A stretch of DNA of 64,000 nucleotides from Coriobacteriaceae bacterium. Lineage in GTDB: Bacteria; Actinomycetota; Coriobacteriia; Coriobacteriales; Coriobacteriaceae. Made by a program: the position numbers and the translations under genes. Positions 16,266 to 25,618 of this stretch are shown here, piece by piece; the first letter of the stretch is position 1; every line of letters begins with the position of its first letter. The notes beneath the pieces were generated by a model. It did no database searches. It was not told where the DNA came from and saw only the letters and a list, made by a program, of their open reading frames with translations. Where the stretch lies: NCBI GenBank assembly GCA_902363125.1, contig CABIZD010000004.1:1-64000 (forward strand). The letters run 5' to 3'.

Positions 16266-18470
16266 ATGGGTCCTCGCCAACGACAGGGACGCAGCCGTTC
16301 AAAGACGCATGCCCTGCCCATAATCTTGCTCTCGTTTTTGGGCTTTCTGCTGATTGCGGGCGTGGCATTTGGCATCGGCATGGTCGGCAACGTCAACCGC
16401 TGGCTGTCCGATCTGCCCGACTACACCGACGCCAACGCGTATCTGGTGAGCGAGCCCACCGAGATCGTCGACTGCAACGGCAACAAGATCGCGAGCTTCT
16501 ACACGCAAAACCGCAAGTCCATCACCAAGGACGAGGTCTCCCCCTACGTGCTGCAGGGCACCGTTGACGTCGAGGACGAGCGCTTCTACGAGCACGGCGG
16601 TATCGACCTGTGGGGTATCGCGCGTGCTGCGGTGGCAACCCTCGGCGGCGGACACGAAGGCGCCTCGACTATCACCCAGCAGCTGGTGCGCAACACCATC
16701 CTGCAGGAGGAGCAGTTCGACTCGACCATCGAGCGTAAAGTGCGCGAGGCCTACATCGCCGTCAAGATGGAGGACATGTACTCCAAAGACGAGATCCTCA
16801 TGATGTACCTCAACACCATCTATTACGGTCACGGCGCCTACGGTATTGAGGCCGCCGCCGAGACCTACCTGTCCAAGAGCGCCGCCGACCTCACCCTGAG
16901 CGAGGCCGCGCTGCTCATCGGCCTTCCCAACTCGCCCTCGCAGTACGACCCCACGGTCAACCCCGACCTGGCGCTGTCCCGTCGCAACAAGGTCCTTGAC
17001 AACATGTTGCGCCTGGGCCACATCACGCAGGAGGAGCACGATGCCGCACAGGCCGAGCCCATCACCCTCAACGTGACCGAAATCTCGGGCAGCGGCGTCG
17101 ACGTATACTCGCAGCCCTACTTTGTCGCCTATGTTAAGCAGCTGCTGGAGCAGGAGTTCTCGACCGACGTGCTCTTTAAGGGCGGCTTGACCGTCAAGAC
17201 CACCATCGACCCCACGATGCAGCAGGTGGCAGAGAATGCCGTCCGCGAGCAGCTCGACACGCTCTCGCTCGACGGCCTGGACATGGGCATGGTCGTCGTC
17301 GACCCCAAGACCGGCTACATCAAGTGCATGGTGGGCGGCTATGACTACAACGCCGACGAGAACCACGTAAACCATGCCACGGCCAAGCGTCCCGTCGGCT
17401 CCACCTTTAAGGCCTTTACGCTGGCAACTGCCATCCAAAACGGCATGAACCCCAACGTCACCCTCAACTGCAACTCGCCGCTCAAGGCCAAGGGCACCAC
17501 GACCGAGGTCCAAAACTACGCCAACCATAGCTATGGCAACATCACGCTTAAGCAGGCGACGGCATACTCCTCCAACACCGGCTACATCCAGGTGGCGGAA
17601 GCCGTCGGCAACAGCAAGATCATCTCACTCGTCAAAAAGCTCGGCATCGATCCCGCCAAGGACAACATCGAGGACGTTCCCGTCATGACGCTCGGCACCG
17701 GCTCGATCTCGCCGCTCGAGATGGCCGCCGCCTACGCGACGTTTGCCAACGGCGGCTACTATCGCCAGCCGATCGCCATCACCGAGATTGACTCTCGTAC
17801 CGGTTCGGTGCTGTACCAGCACACGGACAATCCCTCACAGGTGCTTACCGAGGGCGAGGCCGCCGCGGTCACCGATGTTCTGTCCGGCGTCATGCAGGGC
17901 AGCGGTACGGGTGCTGCCGGCGCCTTGAGCGTCAACCAGCCCTATGCCGGCAAAACGGGCACCACCGACAACACCACCAACCTGTGGTTCTGCGGCTATA
18001 CCCCGCAGCTGGCGTGCGCCCTGTGGACCGGCTATTCCGCAGGTGAGATCCCCATCCAAAAATACGGCACGGACCTGCTGGGCGACAGCACCAACCTGCC
18101 TGTCTTTAAGCGGTTTATGAACACCGTTCTGACCGGTACCGAGCGCGAGGAGTTTGCGACCGGAACGGCGCCCACCTACAAGAACAACAGCGTCTGGAAG
18201 TTCTACGGCACCAACAACGCCAAGAAGACGGAGAACGACGACAAGGACGAGAACGAGGACGAAGAGGAAACTACCACAACGACTACCACGACGACCACGA
18301 CCACCGAGACCACGGGTGGCGACACCACCGGCGGCACCGGTACGACCGGTGGCTCGACGGGCGGCTCAACTGGTGGTTCGACCGGCGGCGATGGCGGCAC
18401 GCCTACGCCTACGCCTACGCCTACGCCCACTCCCGACCCCTCGCCCACGCCTGACGATACGGTCGGCTAG
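16266..18470 (+). CDS. Class A penicillin-binding protein (PBP1A-like)
   Basis: This roughly 734-residue bifunctional enzyme polymerises and cross-links peptidoglycan. A membrane anchor lies at residues ~17-40. The glycosyltransferase 51 domain has VEDERFYEHGGID and STITQQLVRNTIL. The transpeptidase domain has the active Ser in VGSTFKAF, then YSSNTGY and GKTGTT. The last ~95 residues are low-complexity: an acidic DE stretch, a run of threonines, Gly-Ser-Thr repeats and Thr-Pro repeats. They form a likely disordered external tail. The start at 16266 follows GGAGG; the frame is open further upstream without a site. Confidence 0.95.
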   Translation: MGPRQRQGRSRSKTHALPIILLSFLGFLLIAGVAFGIGMVGNVNRWLSDLPDYTDANAYLVSEPTEIVDCNGNKIASFYTQNRKSITKDEVSPYVLQGTVDVEDERFYEHGGIDLWGIARAAVATLGGGHEGASTITQQLVRNTILQEEQFDSTIERKVREAYIAVKMEDMYSKDEILMMYLNTIYYGHGAYGIEAAAETYLSKSAADLTLSEAALLIGLPNSPSQYDPTVNPDLALSRRNKVLDNMLRLGHITQEEHDAAQAEPITLNVTEISGSGVDVYSQPYFVAYVKQLLEQEFSTDVLFKGGLTVKTTIDPTMQQVAENAVREQLDTLSLDGLDMGMVVVDPKTGYIKCMVGGYDYNADENHVNHATAKRPVGSTFKAFTLATAIQNGMNPNVTLNCNSPLKAKGTTTEVQNYANHSYGNITLKQATAYSSNTGYIQVAEAVGNSKIISLVKKLGIDPAKDNIEDVPVMTLGTGSISPLEMAAAYATFANGGYYRQPIAITEIDSRTGSVLYQHTDNPSQVLTEGEAAAVTDVLSGVMQGSGTGAAGALSVNQPYAGKTGTTDNTTNLWFCGYTPQLACALWTGYSAGEIPIQKYGTDLLGDSTNLPVFKRFMNTVLTGTEREEFATGTAPTYKNNSVWKFYGTNNAKKTENDDKDENEDEEETTTTTTTTTTTTETTGGDTTGGTGTTGGSTGGSTGGSTGGDGGTPTPTPTPTPTPDPSPTPDDTVG

Positions 18471-18493
18471 AAATCATCCGGCCATAAGCAACA

Positions 18494-18538
18494 AGGCCCC
18501 CGAGCAGCTTATTAAACTGCTCGGGGGCCTTTTAGTTT
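18494..18538 (+). terminator. Rho-independent terminator of the PBP gene
   Basis: GGCCCCCGAGCAG pairs with CTGCTCGGGGGCC around a short loop and is followed by TTTTAGTTT. It lies 25 bases after the stop codon. Confidence 0.9.
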
Positions 18539-18576
18539 AAAGCGACCTGGTGGGCGGTCTTTATACCGGCAAACAA

Positions 18577-18610
18577 AAAAGGGGGTACCGACCAACGTCG
18601 ATACCCCTTA
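18577..18610 (-). terminator. Rho-independent terminator of argR
   Basis: On the minus strand GGGGTATCGAC pairs with GTCGGTACCCC around a 4-base loop and is followed by CTTTTTTG. It lies about 50 bases beyond the argR stop and faces the PBP terminator. Confidence 0.85.
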
Positions 18611-18657
18611 CAAGCCACTATGTCACGCACACAGTGCCGAGCGCACGACCCGCACGC

Positions 18658-19095
18658 CTACTTGCGAGAATTGCTCAGCTTATTGATCAGCGCCTCAAGA
18701 CGCTCGCCGTCCTCGGCCGTCTGGGCAATAACCAAAATCGTATCGTTGCCGGCAAGCGAGCCAAGCACATCGGGCAGCTCTGCCGCATCAACGGCGGCGG
18801 CGATGCCGGAAGCCGTGCCAGGCTGAGCCTTGATCATAACCAGATTATCGGTGCGCAGAACGCCCGTTACGAGCTCGGAAACCATACGCTGCAGGTGCAG
18901 GTCCTCTGCCAGAACATAGATGCCCTCAGGGAGCTTACGCAGCCCCATATCGGCAATATCGCGAGAGACAGTCGCCTGCGTGCAATCAAAGCCCATAGCG
19001 CGGAGCTCATCGACCAGCACGCGCTGCGTGCGGACGTCCTTATTGCGCACAATATCTCTAATGGCATCCTGGCGCCCATTGCGTTTTTTAGCCAT
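18658..19095 (-). CDS. argR: Arginine repressor
   Basis: This 145-residue regulator controls arginine biosynthesis and catabolism and acts as a hexamer with arginine as corepressor. The N-terminal winged helix is visible (RQDAIRDIVRNKDVRTQRVL, then CTQATVSRDIADMGLRK). The C-terminal domain has the arginine-binding pattern with GTASGIAAAVDA and GNDTILVI. The start at 19095 follows GAGAGG and gives the usual length; an upstream in-frame ATG lacks a site. A TATTCAATCACTGATTGATT-type sequence just before it (about 19127-19146) resembles an ARG box and could allow autoregulation. No arg genes are adjacent. Confidence 0.95.
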   Translation of the reverse strand: MAKKRNGRQDAIRDIVRNKDVRTQRVLVDELRAMGFDCTQATVSRDIADMGLRKLPEGIYVLAEDLHLQRMVSELVTGVLRTDNLVMIKAQPGTASGIAAAVDAAELPDVLGSLAGNDTILVIAQTAEDGERLEALINKLSNSRK

Positions 19096-19227
19096 ACAAA
19101 CCCTCTCTCCAAAAGATGGCGGAGACAATCAATCAGTGATTGAATAGTTTAACGCTATTTGAAGGCTTTTGTGTATAAGAACGCATTTCGAAACAATTCT
19201 ATGCAAATTTGTTTCGAGATGAGCCGT

Positions 19228-20268
19228 TTAGGCGGTTTTTGCGCCCGTCCGGTTAAGAAAAGCCGCCAGATGCGTACACATCACGCAGCGCGCGGGCTTG
19301 GCGCTGGCGATCGGCCCAAACAACAGACCGAGCCCCCGATGGTTATCCTTGAGCGCGGCGACCATCTGACGGGTTCGAGGCGCCTCGAGCATATCACGCA
19401 TACGGGCGGAACGCTCGATTGACGACACCCCATGCGGGCTCAGACACAAATTCTCGATGCAGGCGACCAGTCCGGCAAAGTAGAACTTTTGGGTTGCCAG
19501 CTTGAGCCGACCACCGCTATCTGCTTCCGAGAGTGAGTCCGTAAGCTCGTCGAGCGCCCGGGTGTCATCGGATACCTTGGCATACATGGTGGGATCAAAG
19601 GCATCTGTAAGCTTAGGTGCCGCCGCGTGGAAACAAGCGTCGCCGCATCCGGAGACGCGCTGCGCCCGCGAGAGCGAGCACGCCATAAACCCAACTGTGC
19701 GAAACGCCTTGTCGTACAAAAGGCATGCCTCAAACAGCGGACGGCTATACATCACGCCAGAGGTCTGAACGACTAGGCCGCCTAAAATCAACTGGGACAG
19801 CCCGGTCACCATCGAAGATTTGCTATCAATGGAAATATGAGCAGCATCCAAGACGCGCGAATGGCGCTCTCGATGTGCATCATAGCGGTCGAGCGACACC
19901 GTGGGGAGCACTATGTCTGCCGTAGTATCGCACGCGATATCGACCATCTTGGAAAGAGACTGCGGAGCAAACCACTCATCGGCGTTCATGGCGATGATTT
20001 GAGAGCCGCGCGAGGCAGCAAAACCGGCACGAAGACAAGCGCCGCGCTTCGCGTCCTCGACGTCAATCAAATCAATATGGATGTCCCTGTCGGCAGCAAC
20101 TTGAAGCGAATGGCGCACACCGGGCGCAGCATCGCGGCAGACAACGACAATCTGCAAATCGTAGAGGTCTTGGTTCTGGATACTCTCGAGCGCACGCATC
20201 GCATAGCTGGGCGAACCTTCTACCACAAGGATCACCGAAAGTCGCGGATGCGAGCCACGTCGAACCAA
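19228..20268 (-). CDS. Family 2 glycosyltransferase
   Basis: This 346-residue protein starts with a GT-A fold: LSVILVVEGSPSYAMRALES at the N-terminus is the nucleotide-sugar-binding start, and IAMNADEWF near residue 95 carries the DxD-like metal site (NADE). The C-terminal ~130 residues have no recognised domain. It has no membrane helices, so it would act at the cytoplasmic face on a lipid-linked or protein acceptor. The sugar and acceptor are not predictable. It stands alone between truA and argR, and a 9-bp inverted repeat (19188-19217) lies just after its stop. Confidence 0.85.
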   Translation of the reverse strand: MVRRGSHPRLSVILVVEGSPSYAMRALESIQNQDLYDLQIVVVCRDAAPGVRHSLQVAADRDIHIDLIDVEDAKRGACLRAGFAASRGSQIIAMNADEWFAPQSLSKMVDIACDTTADIVLPTVSLDRYDAHRERHSRVLDAAHISIDSKSSMVTGLSQLILGGLVVQTSGVMYSRPLFEACLLYDKAFRTVGFMACSLSRAQRVSGCGDACFHAAAPKLTDAFDPTMYAKVSDDTRALDELTDSLSEADSGGRLKLATQKFYFAGLVACIENLCLSPHGVSSIERSARMRDMLEAPRTRQMVAALKDNHRGLGLLFGPIASAKPARCVMCTHLAAFLNRTGAKTA

Positions 20269-20429
20269 GTTATCCGTCCTCTCGACAGCAGTGAATCAAA
20301 CTGTCGTTCATGGTACACCCCGGCAATAAAAGCAATGAGACACCGGTTGTATTGCACGCCAAGAACAGATGTTGCACACGCGCAGCCCACAGATGACAGG
20401 TGCCGACGCACGACGCGCCGAGCCCTCCC

Positions 20430-21254
20430 CTAGTCGAGCACGACAAGCTCGGCGGGATCGTAATCCACGCCCATAAACGTAAGGCCGCAGGCAGGAGCCG
20501 TGGGGCCCGCAGCGGTACGGTCGCAAGCATCGATGACCTCGCGCATCCACTCGGGTTCACGGCGATGCATGCCAATCTCGACAAGCGTGCCCACGATCGT
20601 GCGGACCATCGAATGCAGAAACGCATTGCCCTCGATGGTAAACGTCAGGATGTCCTCGCCAAACGCAACCTCATGGCCAAACTCGGCACGCATCACGCAG
20701 CGGTGCGTGGGCTTGCCCACGGCAGACGCCACCTTGCAAAAGCTCTTGAAGTCCTGCTCGCCCAGCAGCGCGGGACAGGCCGCAGACATCGCCTCAACAT
20801 CCAATGGGTAGCGATGCCACCACACCGCACCGCGCGAAAGCACAGGGCGCGCGTCGCGATCGGCAATACGGTACGTATACGTACGGGAACGCGCATCAAA
20901 GCGTGCAGAAAAGCCTTTACGGGCCTTGTAGACCTCGTTTATGGCGATATCTTTGGGCAGGAGGGCATCCATAGCCCTCAGCCACCTACGGCGCGTCAAA
21001 GCCAACTCAGCGTCCGTTACGGGCACGCTGATAAACTGTGCCACCGCATGCACGCCGGCATCGGTACGTCCCGCACACGTCAGGTCGATCGGACGGCGCA
21101 GGAGCGTCTCAATAGCTCGACGTAGCTCACCCGCAACCGTCGTCTGTCCCGGCTGCACGGCAAATCCGCTATACGACGAGCCATCATAGGCCACGCGAAA
21201 TACGAGCGTGGCGTCAAGCTCGGAAATCGAATTGAAATCAGACGGCGCAGTCAT
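20430..21254 (-). CDS. truA: tRNA pseudouridine synthase A
   Basis: This 274-residue enzyme makes pseudouridine at positions 38-40 in tRNA anticodon stems. The catalytic Asp lies in CAGRTDAGVHA (about residue 60) and the N-terminal FRVAYDGSSYSGFAVQP motif is typical. The start at 21254 follows GGGAG; a further ATG at 21269 is less likely. The gene comes directly after the rplQ terminator, whose T-run ends 35 bases before the ATG. It therefore depends on read-through or on a promoter inside the terminator. Linkage to the ribosomal operon is common in bacteria. Confidence 0.96.
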   Translation of the reverse strand: MTAPSDFNSISELDATLVFRVAYDGSSYSGFAVQPGQTTVAGELRRAIETLLRRPIDLTCAGRTDAGVHAVAQFISVPVTDAELALTRRRWLRAMDALLPKDIAINEVYKARKGFSARFDARSRTYTYRIADRDARPVLSRGAVWWHRYPLDVEAMSAACPALLGEQDFKSFCKVASAVGKPTHRCVMRAEFGHEVAFGEDILTFTIEGNAFLHSMVRTIVGTLVEIGMHRREPEWMREVIDACDRTAAGPTAPACGLTFMGVDYDPAELVVLD

Positions 21255-21288
21255 GGGCGCTCCCAACAAACAAGCAACGGTATCGCGA

Positions 21289-21320
21289 CAAAAAAAGAGG
21301 GGTACGCGAACGTACCCCTC
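21289..21320 (-). terminator. Rho-independent terminator of the ribosomal operon
   Basis: GAGGGGTACG pairs with CGTACCCCTC around a 4-base loop, followed on the minus strand by TTTTTTTG. It lies 26 bases after the rplQ stop and just before truA. Confidence 0.92.
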
Positions 21321-21346
21321 GAATATAGCCTATGCAGACGGATTGT

Positions 21347-21814
21347 CTACTCAGCGGTCTCCTCAGCAGGAGCCTCCTCGGCAGCCTCGACCTTCTTGGG
21401 AGCAGCGGCCTTCTTGGGGGCCGGAGCAGCCTTCTTAGCCTTAGGCGTGCAAGGCTCGGTGACGAGCTCCATGATAACGATGGGAGCGTTGTCGCCCTTG
21501 CGGTTACCGAGCTTCATGATGCGGGTGTAACCGCCGTTGCGGTCCTGCCACATGCCCTGAGCAGCCTTGTCGAAGATCTCGGCAACGAGCTGCTTATCGC
21601 CGAGCTTGGCGATAGCCAGACGACGAGAGTGCAGGTCGCCCTTCTTGGCCCAGGTGATGATCGGGTCGACGACCGAACGCAGCGCCTTAGCGCGGGTCTC
21701 GGTGGTCTTGATGCGGTCGTTCTCGAAGAGGGCCTTAGCAAGGCTCTTCTTCATGGCCTTGGTGTGGCTCGCATCGGTGCCGAGCTTCAGGCCCTTCTTA
21801 ACGTTGTGACGCAT
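21347..21814 (-). CDS. rplQ: 50S ribosomal protein L17
   Basis: L17 lies near the peptide exit tunnel of the large subunit. The 155-residue protein has the standard start (MRHNVKKGLKLGTDASHTKA) and ends the alpha operon as usual. The last ~35 residues are an unusual Lys/Ala/Glu-rich tail (KAKKAAPAPKKAAAPKK then EAAEEAPAEETAE) that extends beyond the ~120-residue core; similar tails occur in other actinobacteria. Confidence 0.98.
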   Translation of the reverse strand: MRHNVKKGLKLGTDASHTKAMKKSLAKALFENDRIKTTETRAKALRSVVDPIITWAKKGDLHSRRLAIAKLGDKQLVAEIFDKAAQGMWQDRNGGYTRIMKLGNRKGDNAPIVIMELVTEPCTPKAKKAAPAPKKAAAPKKVEAAEEAPAEETAE

Positions 21815-21844
21815 GGTCTAGTTTCTCCTCAAATATGCGAAGCA

Positions 21845-22786
21845 TTAAGCCTTCAGGCTCAGGCCCATGGACTCAAGCTTGTCCTTCACTTCCTCGATCG
21901 ACTTAACACCGAAGTTACGGATGTTGAGCAGATCGTTCTCCGAGAACTCAACGAGCTGACGGACCGAGTGAATGCTGGCGCGCTTAAGGCAGTTGTAGGA
22001 ACGGACGGAAAGGTCCAGATCCTCGATCTGCTTGTCCAGTTCGGCGTTGTCGTTGGTGACCTCGGGAGCGAAGATCGAAGCCTCCTCCTCGACCTCGGGG
22101 GTCTCGGCAAGGTTCATAAAGGCGGCCATATGCTGGTTGATGATATTGGCAGCCTGGACCACGGCGTCGCGCGGGGCGATGGAGCCGTTGGTCTCGATCT
22201 CGAGGACAAGGCGGTCGTAGTCGGTGTGCTGACCGACACGGCAAGCCTCAACGAGCTTGGCGCAACGGGAAACCGGCGAGTACAGCGAGTCGACGTGGAT
22301 CACACCGATGGGATCGTTGTCGCGCTTGTTGGCCTCGCCAGAAACATAGCCGCGGCCATAGCCGATGCGCATGCTCATGGTGAGATGGCCACCCTCGGTG
22401 AGCGTAGCGATGTGCTGCTCGGGGTTGACCAGCTCAAACTCGGACGGAATAAAGAAGTCCGCACCGGTGACCTCGCAGGGGCCGTCAACCGAGATGGTGG
22501 CGGTCGCCTCGTCGGTCGTGCCGAGAGCCCTGAAGACAAGACCCTTGACATTCAGGACGATGTCGGTGACATCCTCGACCATGTTAGGGATGGTCATGAA
22601 CTCGTGCTGCGCACCATCGATCTGAATAGCCTCGACGGCGGCACCCTCGAGCGAGGACAGAAGTACGCGACGGAGGGAGTTACCCAGCGTATCGCCGTAG
22701 CCACGCTCGAGCGGCTCGACGGAGACACGAGCAGACGTCTCGTTGATCTCTTCGACCTGAACCTGAGGCCTAATGAATTCTGACAT
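21845..22786 (-). CDS. rpoA: RNA polymerase alpha subunit
   Basis: The 313-residue alpha subunit assembles RNA polymerase and contacts activators and UP elements. The N-terminal dimerisation domain includes LERGYGDTLGNSLRRVLLSS. The C-terminal domain contains SVRSYNCLKRASIHSVRQL and a helix-hairpin-helix (IRNFGVKSIEEVKDKL). It follows rpsD and precedes rplQ in conserved order with short gaps. Confidence 0.99.
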   Translation of the reverse strand: MSEFIRPQVQVEEINETSARVSVEPLERGYGDTLGNSLRRVLLSSLEGAAVEAIQIDGAQHEFMTIPNMVEDVTDIVLNVKGLVFRALGTTDEATATISVDGPCEVTGADFFIPSEFELVNPEQHIATLTEGGHLTMSMRIGYGRGYVSGEANKRDNDPIGVIHVDSLYSPVSRCAKLVEACRVGQHTDYDRLVLEIETNGSIAPRDAVVQAANIINQHMAAFMNLAETPEVEEEASIFAPEVTNDNAELDKQIEDLDLSVRSYNCLKRASIHSVRQLVEFSENDLLNIRNFGVKSIEEVKDKLESMGLSLKA

Positions 22787-22818
22787 GTATTACCTCCAGC
22801 CTCAGCAGCCCGGATGGA

Positions 22819-23415
22819 CTACTTAGAGTAGAGCTCGACGATGAGCTGCTCGTTGATATCACCGCTGATCTGCTCACGCGTCGGCAGAGCGAGCACGTTA
22901 CCAGACAGCTTCTCGATATCGACCTCGAGCCAGCCAGGAACCTCAAAGCGCTCGGAGGAAATCAGGGCCTCCTTGATGGGGAGGAGGTCACGGAACTTCT
23001 CGCCGACAGCGACGACGTCGCCGGCCTTGACGCGGTAGGACGGGATGTCCACGCGCTTGCCGTTCACGGTGAAGTGACCGTGACGGACGGACTGACGAGC
23101 CTCTTTGCGGGTGCGGGCGAAGCCAAGACGGAAGACGACGTTGTCGAGGCGAGACTCAAGAATGATCATGAGGTTCTCACCGGTGACGCCGTTCATCTTA
23201 CGGGCCTTGTTGAAGTAGCCGTGGAACTGCTTCTCCAGAACGCCATAGATGAACTTGACCTTCTGCTTCTCGCGCAGCTGCATGCCGTACTCAGATTCCT
23301 TGCGACGGCGCTTGGGCTGACGGATAGATTCCTTCTTGCTGCTGTAACCGAGCTCAGCGGGATCGATCCCGAGCTGACGGCAGCGCTTAAGAACAGGAGT
23401 CCTGTCGATTGCCAT
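22819..23415 (-). CDS. rpsD: 30S ribosomal protein S4
   Basis: S4 starts 30S assembly on 16S rRNA. The 198-residue protein has the S4 RNA-binding domain (LDNVVFRLGFARTRKEARQ, then GHFTVNGKRVDIPSYRVK). The N-terminus lacks the zinc-binding cysteines of the C+ form. It sits between rpsK and rpoA. S4 often represses the alpha operon by binding its mRNA; no such site was identified here. Confidence 0.99.
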   Translation of the reverse strand: MAIDRTPVLKRCRQLGIDPAELGYSSKKESIRQPKRRRKESEYGMQLREKQKVKFIYGVLEKQFHGYFNKARKMNGVTGENLMIILESRLDNVVFRLGFARTRKEARQSVRHGHFTVNGKRVDIPSYRVKAGDVVAVGEKFRDLLPIKEALISSERFEVPGWLEVDIEKLSGNVLALPTREQISGDINEQLIVELYSK

Positions 23416-23434
23416 ATTGATACGATCCTTTCAG

Positions 23435-23839
23435 TTACACGCGGCGACGCTTCTTGGGGCGGCAGCCGTTGTGCGGAATGGGGGTCTTGTCCTGGATGCT
23501 CGAGACCTCGAGGCCAGCAGCCTGGAGGGAGCGGATGGCGGTCTCACGACCGGAGCCGGGGCCCTTGACGAAGACGGAAACCTTCTTCATACCGTGCTCC
23601 ATGGCCTGCTTGGCAGCAGCCTCGGCAGCCATCTGGGCAGCGAACGGCGTGGACTTACGGGAGCCCTTGAAGCCCACCTGGCCAGCCGACTTCCAGGAAA
23701 TGACGTTGCCCTGGGGATCGGTGATCGAAACGATCGTGTTGTTGAACGTAGAACGAATGTGAGCCTGGCCCACGGAAATGTTCTTACGGTCCGCGCGCTT
23801 CAGACGGGCAGCGCGAACGTTCTTCTTAGCAGTAGCCAT
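23435..23839 (-). CDS. rpsK: 30S ribosomal protein S11
   Basis: S11 shapes the platform of the small subunit near the Shine-Dalgarno helix. The 134-residue protein has the typical core ([20 protein letters not shown]) and the basic end [13 protein letters not shown]. It lies 14 bases after rpsM, in conserved alpha-operon order. Confidence 0.99.
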   Translation of the reverse strand: MATAKKNVRAARLKRADRKNISVGQAHIRSTFNNTIVSITDPQGNVISWKSAGQVGFKGSRKSTPFAAQMAAEAAAKQAMEHGMKKVSVFVKGPGSGRETAIRSLQAAGLEVSSIQDKTPIPHNGCRPKKRRRV

Positions 23840-23853
23840 CTATCTAGCGCTCC

Positions 23854-24228
23854 TTATTTCTTCTTCTTAGCACCGATCTGACGCTTCGGGCCCTTGCGGG
23901 TACGAGCGTTAGTGTGGGTGCGCTGGCCGCGGACAGGGAGGCCCTTGCGGTGACGAAGGCCGCGGTTGCAGCCGATGTCCATAAGGCGCTTGACGTTCTG
24001 GTTGCGCTCACGGCGGAGGTCGCCCTCAACCATGATCTGGTTCTTATCGATATAATCGCGGATGGCGTTAACCTCATCCTCGGTGAGGTCCTTAACGCGC
24101 GTATCCACGTTAACGTTGCACTCGACGCAAATCTTCGTCGCAGTGGTGCGGCCGATGCCGTAAATGTAGGTCAGACCGATCTCAACGCGCTTCTCACGCG
24201 GGAGGTCGACACCATTAATACGGGCCAA
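23854..24228 (-). CDS. rpsM: 30S ribosomal protein S13
   Basis: S13 lies in the head of the small subunit and contacts the P-site tRNA and subunit bridges. The 124-residue protein begins [20 protein letters not shown], contains a helix-two-turns-helix, and ends in the basic tail [12 protein letters not shown]. It follows rpmJ with a 14-base gap. Confidence 0.99.
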   Translation of the reverse strand: MARINGVDLPREKRVEIGLTYIYGIGRTTATKICVECNVNVDTRVKDLTEDEVNAIRDYIDKNQIMVEGDLRRERNQNVKRLMDIGCNRGLRHRKGLPVRGQRTHTNARTRKGPKRQIGAKKKK

Positions 24229-24242
24229 CGTAGTCTCCTCTC

Positions 24243-24356
24243 TTAACCCTGACGCTGCTTATGACGGGGGTTCTCGCAAATGACGAGGACCTTGCCATGG
24301 CGCCTAATGATTTTGCACTTATCGCACATCTTCTTGACCGAAGGACGTACCTTCAT
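24243..24356 (-). CDS. rpmJ: 50S ribosomal protein L36
   Basis: This 37-residue protein starts [15 protein letters not shown] and ends [11 protein letters not shown]. It has the zinc-ribbon residues Cys-X2-Cys, Cys and His, so it is the zinc-binding (C+) form. It lies between infA and rpsM, with AAGGA before the start. Confidence 0.97.
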   Translation of the reverse strand: MKVRPSVKKMCDKCKIIRRHGKVLVICENPRHKQRQG

Positions 24357-24506
24357 CGTTCTTCCTTTCGGTAGCGCTCAAACTACTTCCCTACTATCTA
24401 CTCGCCCAGCCGCAGGCGTTTAAAACTATGGCTGGTCTTCACACACAATCCGACCGTAGGTTGAGCTAAGCCTGCAGTCGGAAATGGAGTGCGTGTATGC
24501 GTGCCG

Positions 24507-24725
24507 CTATTTGTAGCGATAGGTGATGCGGCCGCGGGTCAGGTCGTACGGGGAAAGCTCCACGACAACCCTGTCACCGGGGAGAATACGGATGTAATTC
24601 ATTCGGATCTTGCCAGAAATGTTGCACAGAACCGAATGACCGTTCTCGAGCTCGACCTTAAACATGGCATTGGGCAGCGGTTCCTTTACCGTACCCTCGA
24701 GCTCAATTGCGTCTTCCTTCTTCAC
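24507..24725 (-). CDS. infA: Translation initiation factor IF-1
   Basis: IF-1 binds the A site of the 30S subunit during initiation. The OB-fold is complete ([20 protein letters not shown] to [16 protein letters not shown]). The start is unusual. No ATG is available in frame; the best choice is GTG at 24725, which gives the canonical 72 residues, with a TTG at 24731 as the alternative. The ribosome binding site is weak (GAAAGA). A 150-base gap with a possible stem (GCAGGC with GCCTGC) separates it from rpmJ, longer than other gaps in this operon. Confidence 0.96.
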   Translation of the reverse strand: MKKEDAIELEGTVKEPLPNAMFKVELENGHSVLCNISGKIRMNYIRILPGDRVVVELSPYDLTRGRITYRYK

Positions 24726-24829
24726 AAGCAATCATCTTTCTCTAGAAAACGACAGCGATTGAGTATTCTACAACACGTATGCACGCATCGTAATAACTTC
24801 GTAATGGCTCCACAACTAAGTGGAACTTG

Positions 24830-25618
24830 TTACATTTCTCCGCCTTGGAGCGAACACCAAGCACCTTGCGCATCCGTGGTGAGAATCACCGGACCGTCAT
24901 TGGTAATGGCGACGGTGTTCTCGTAGTGCGCAGCGGGCAGGTGGTCGTTGGTCGTGACGATCCAACCGTCGGAGCCCGTGCTCACATGGTTGGAACCCAT
25001 CGTAACCATCGGCTCGATGGCAATGACCATGCCGGCCTGGAGGCGAACGCCCCTCCCCTTCTTTCCATAGTTAGGAACGTTGGGGTCCTCGTGCATCACG
25101 CGGCCAATGCCATGGCCCACATAATCACGAAGCACGCCGTATCCGTGAGACTCGGCGAGGGACTGAACGGCATAGCCGACGTCCCCGATATGGTTACCGG
25201 GAACAGCCTGCTCGATAGCAGCCTTAAGGCAATCGCGCGTGACCTCACACAAAGCCTTGGCTTCGGGCGTGGGGGTGCCGACGAAAAACGTCCATGCGTT
25301 ATCGCCGACCCAACCGTCGACAACGGCTCCCGTATCGATGGAGATGATATCGCCATCGCGCAGGATCATGTCGGGGTTGGGAATACCGTGGACCACGGCA
25401 TCGTTGATCGATGCGCAGATGGTCCCCGGGAACCCGCCGTAACCCTTAAAGGCCGGGGTGCCGCCATGCATGCGGATAATCTGCTCCGCGAGCTGATCGA
25501 GCTCAAAAGTCGAAACGCCAGGGCGCACCATGGCTCCAACGTGGCGGAGCGCCATCTTAGATAGCGCTCCTGCCTTCTTCATCTGCTCGATTTGCGTTGC
25601 AGACTTAATCTTGATCAT
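24830..25618 (-). CDS. map: Methionine aminopeptidase, type I
   Basis: This 262-residue metalloenzyme removes the initiator methionine from new proteins. The two-metal site ligands are visible: Asp in SIDTGAVVDGWVGDNAWT, His in VGHGIGRVMHEDPNV and Glu in VIAIEPMV. Its start overlaps the adk stop by ATGA, giving coupled translation. The order secY-adk-map-infA-rpmJ is conserved across many bacteria. Confidence 0.98.
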   Translation of the reverse strand: MIKIKSATQIEQMKKAGALSKMALRHVGAMVRPGVSTFELDQLAEQIIRMHGGTPAFKGYGGFPGTICASINDAVVHGIPNPDMILRDGDIISIDTGAVVDGWVGDNAWTFFVGTPTPEAKALCEVTRDCLKAAIEQAVPGNHIGDVGYAVQSLAESHGYGVLRDYVGHGIGRVMHEDPNVPNYGKKGRGVRLQAGMVIAIEPMVTMGSNHVSTGSDGWIVTTNDHLPAAHYENTVAITNDGPVILTTDAQGAWCSLQGGEM

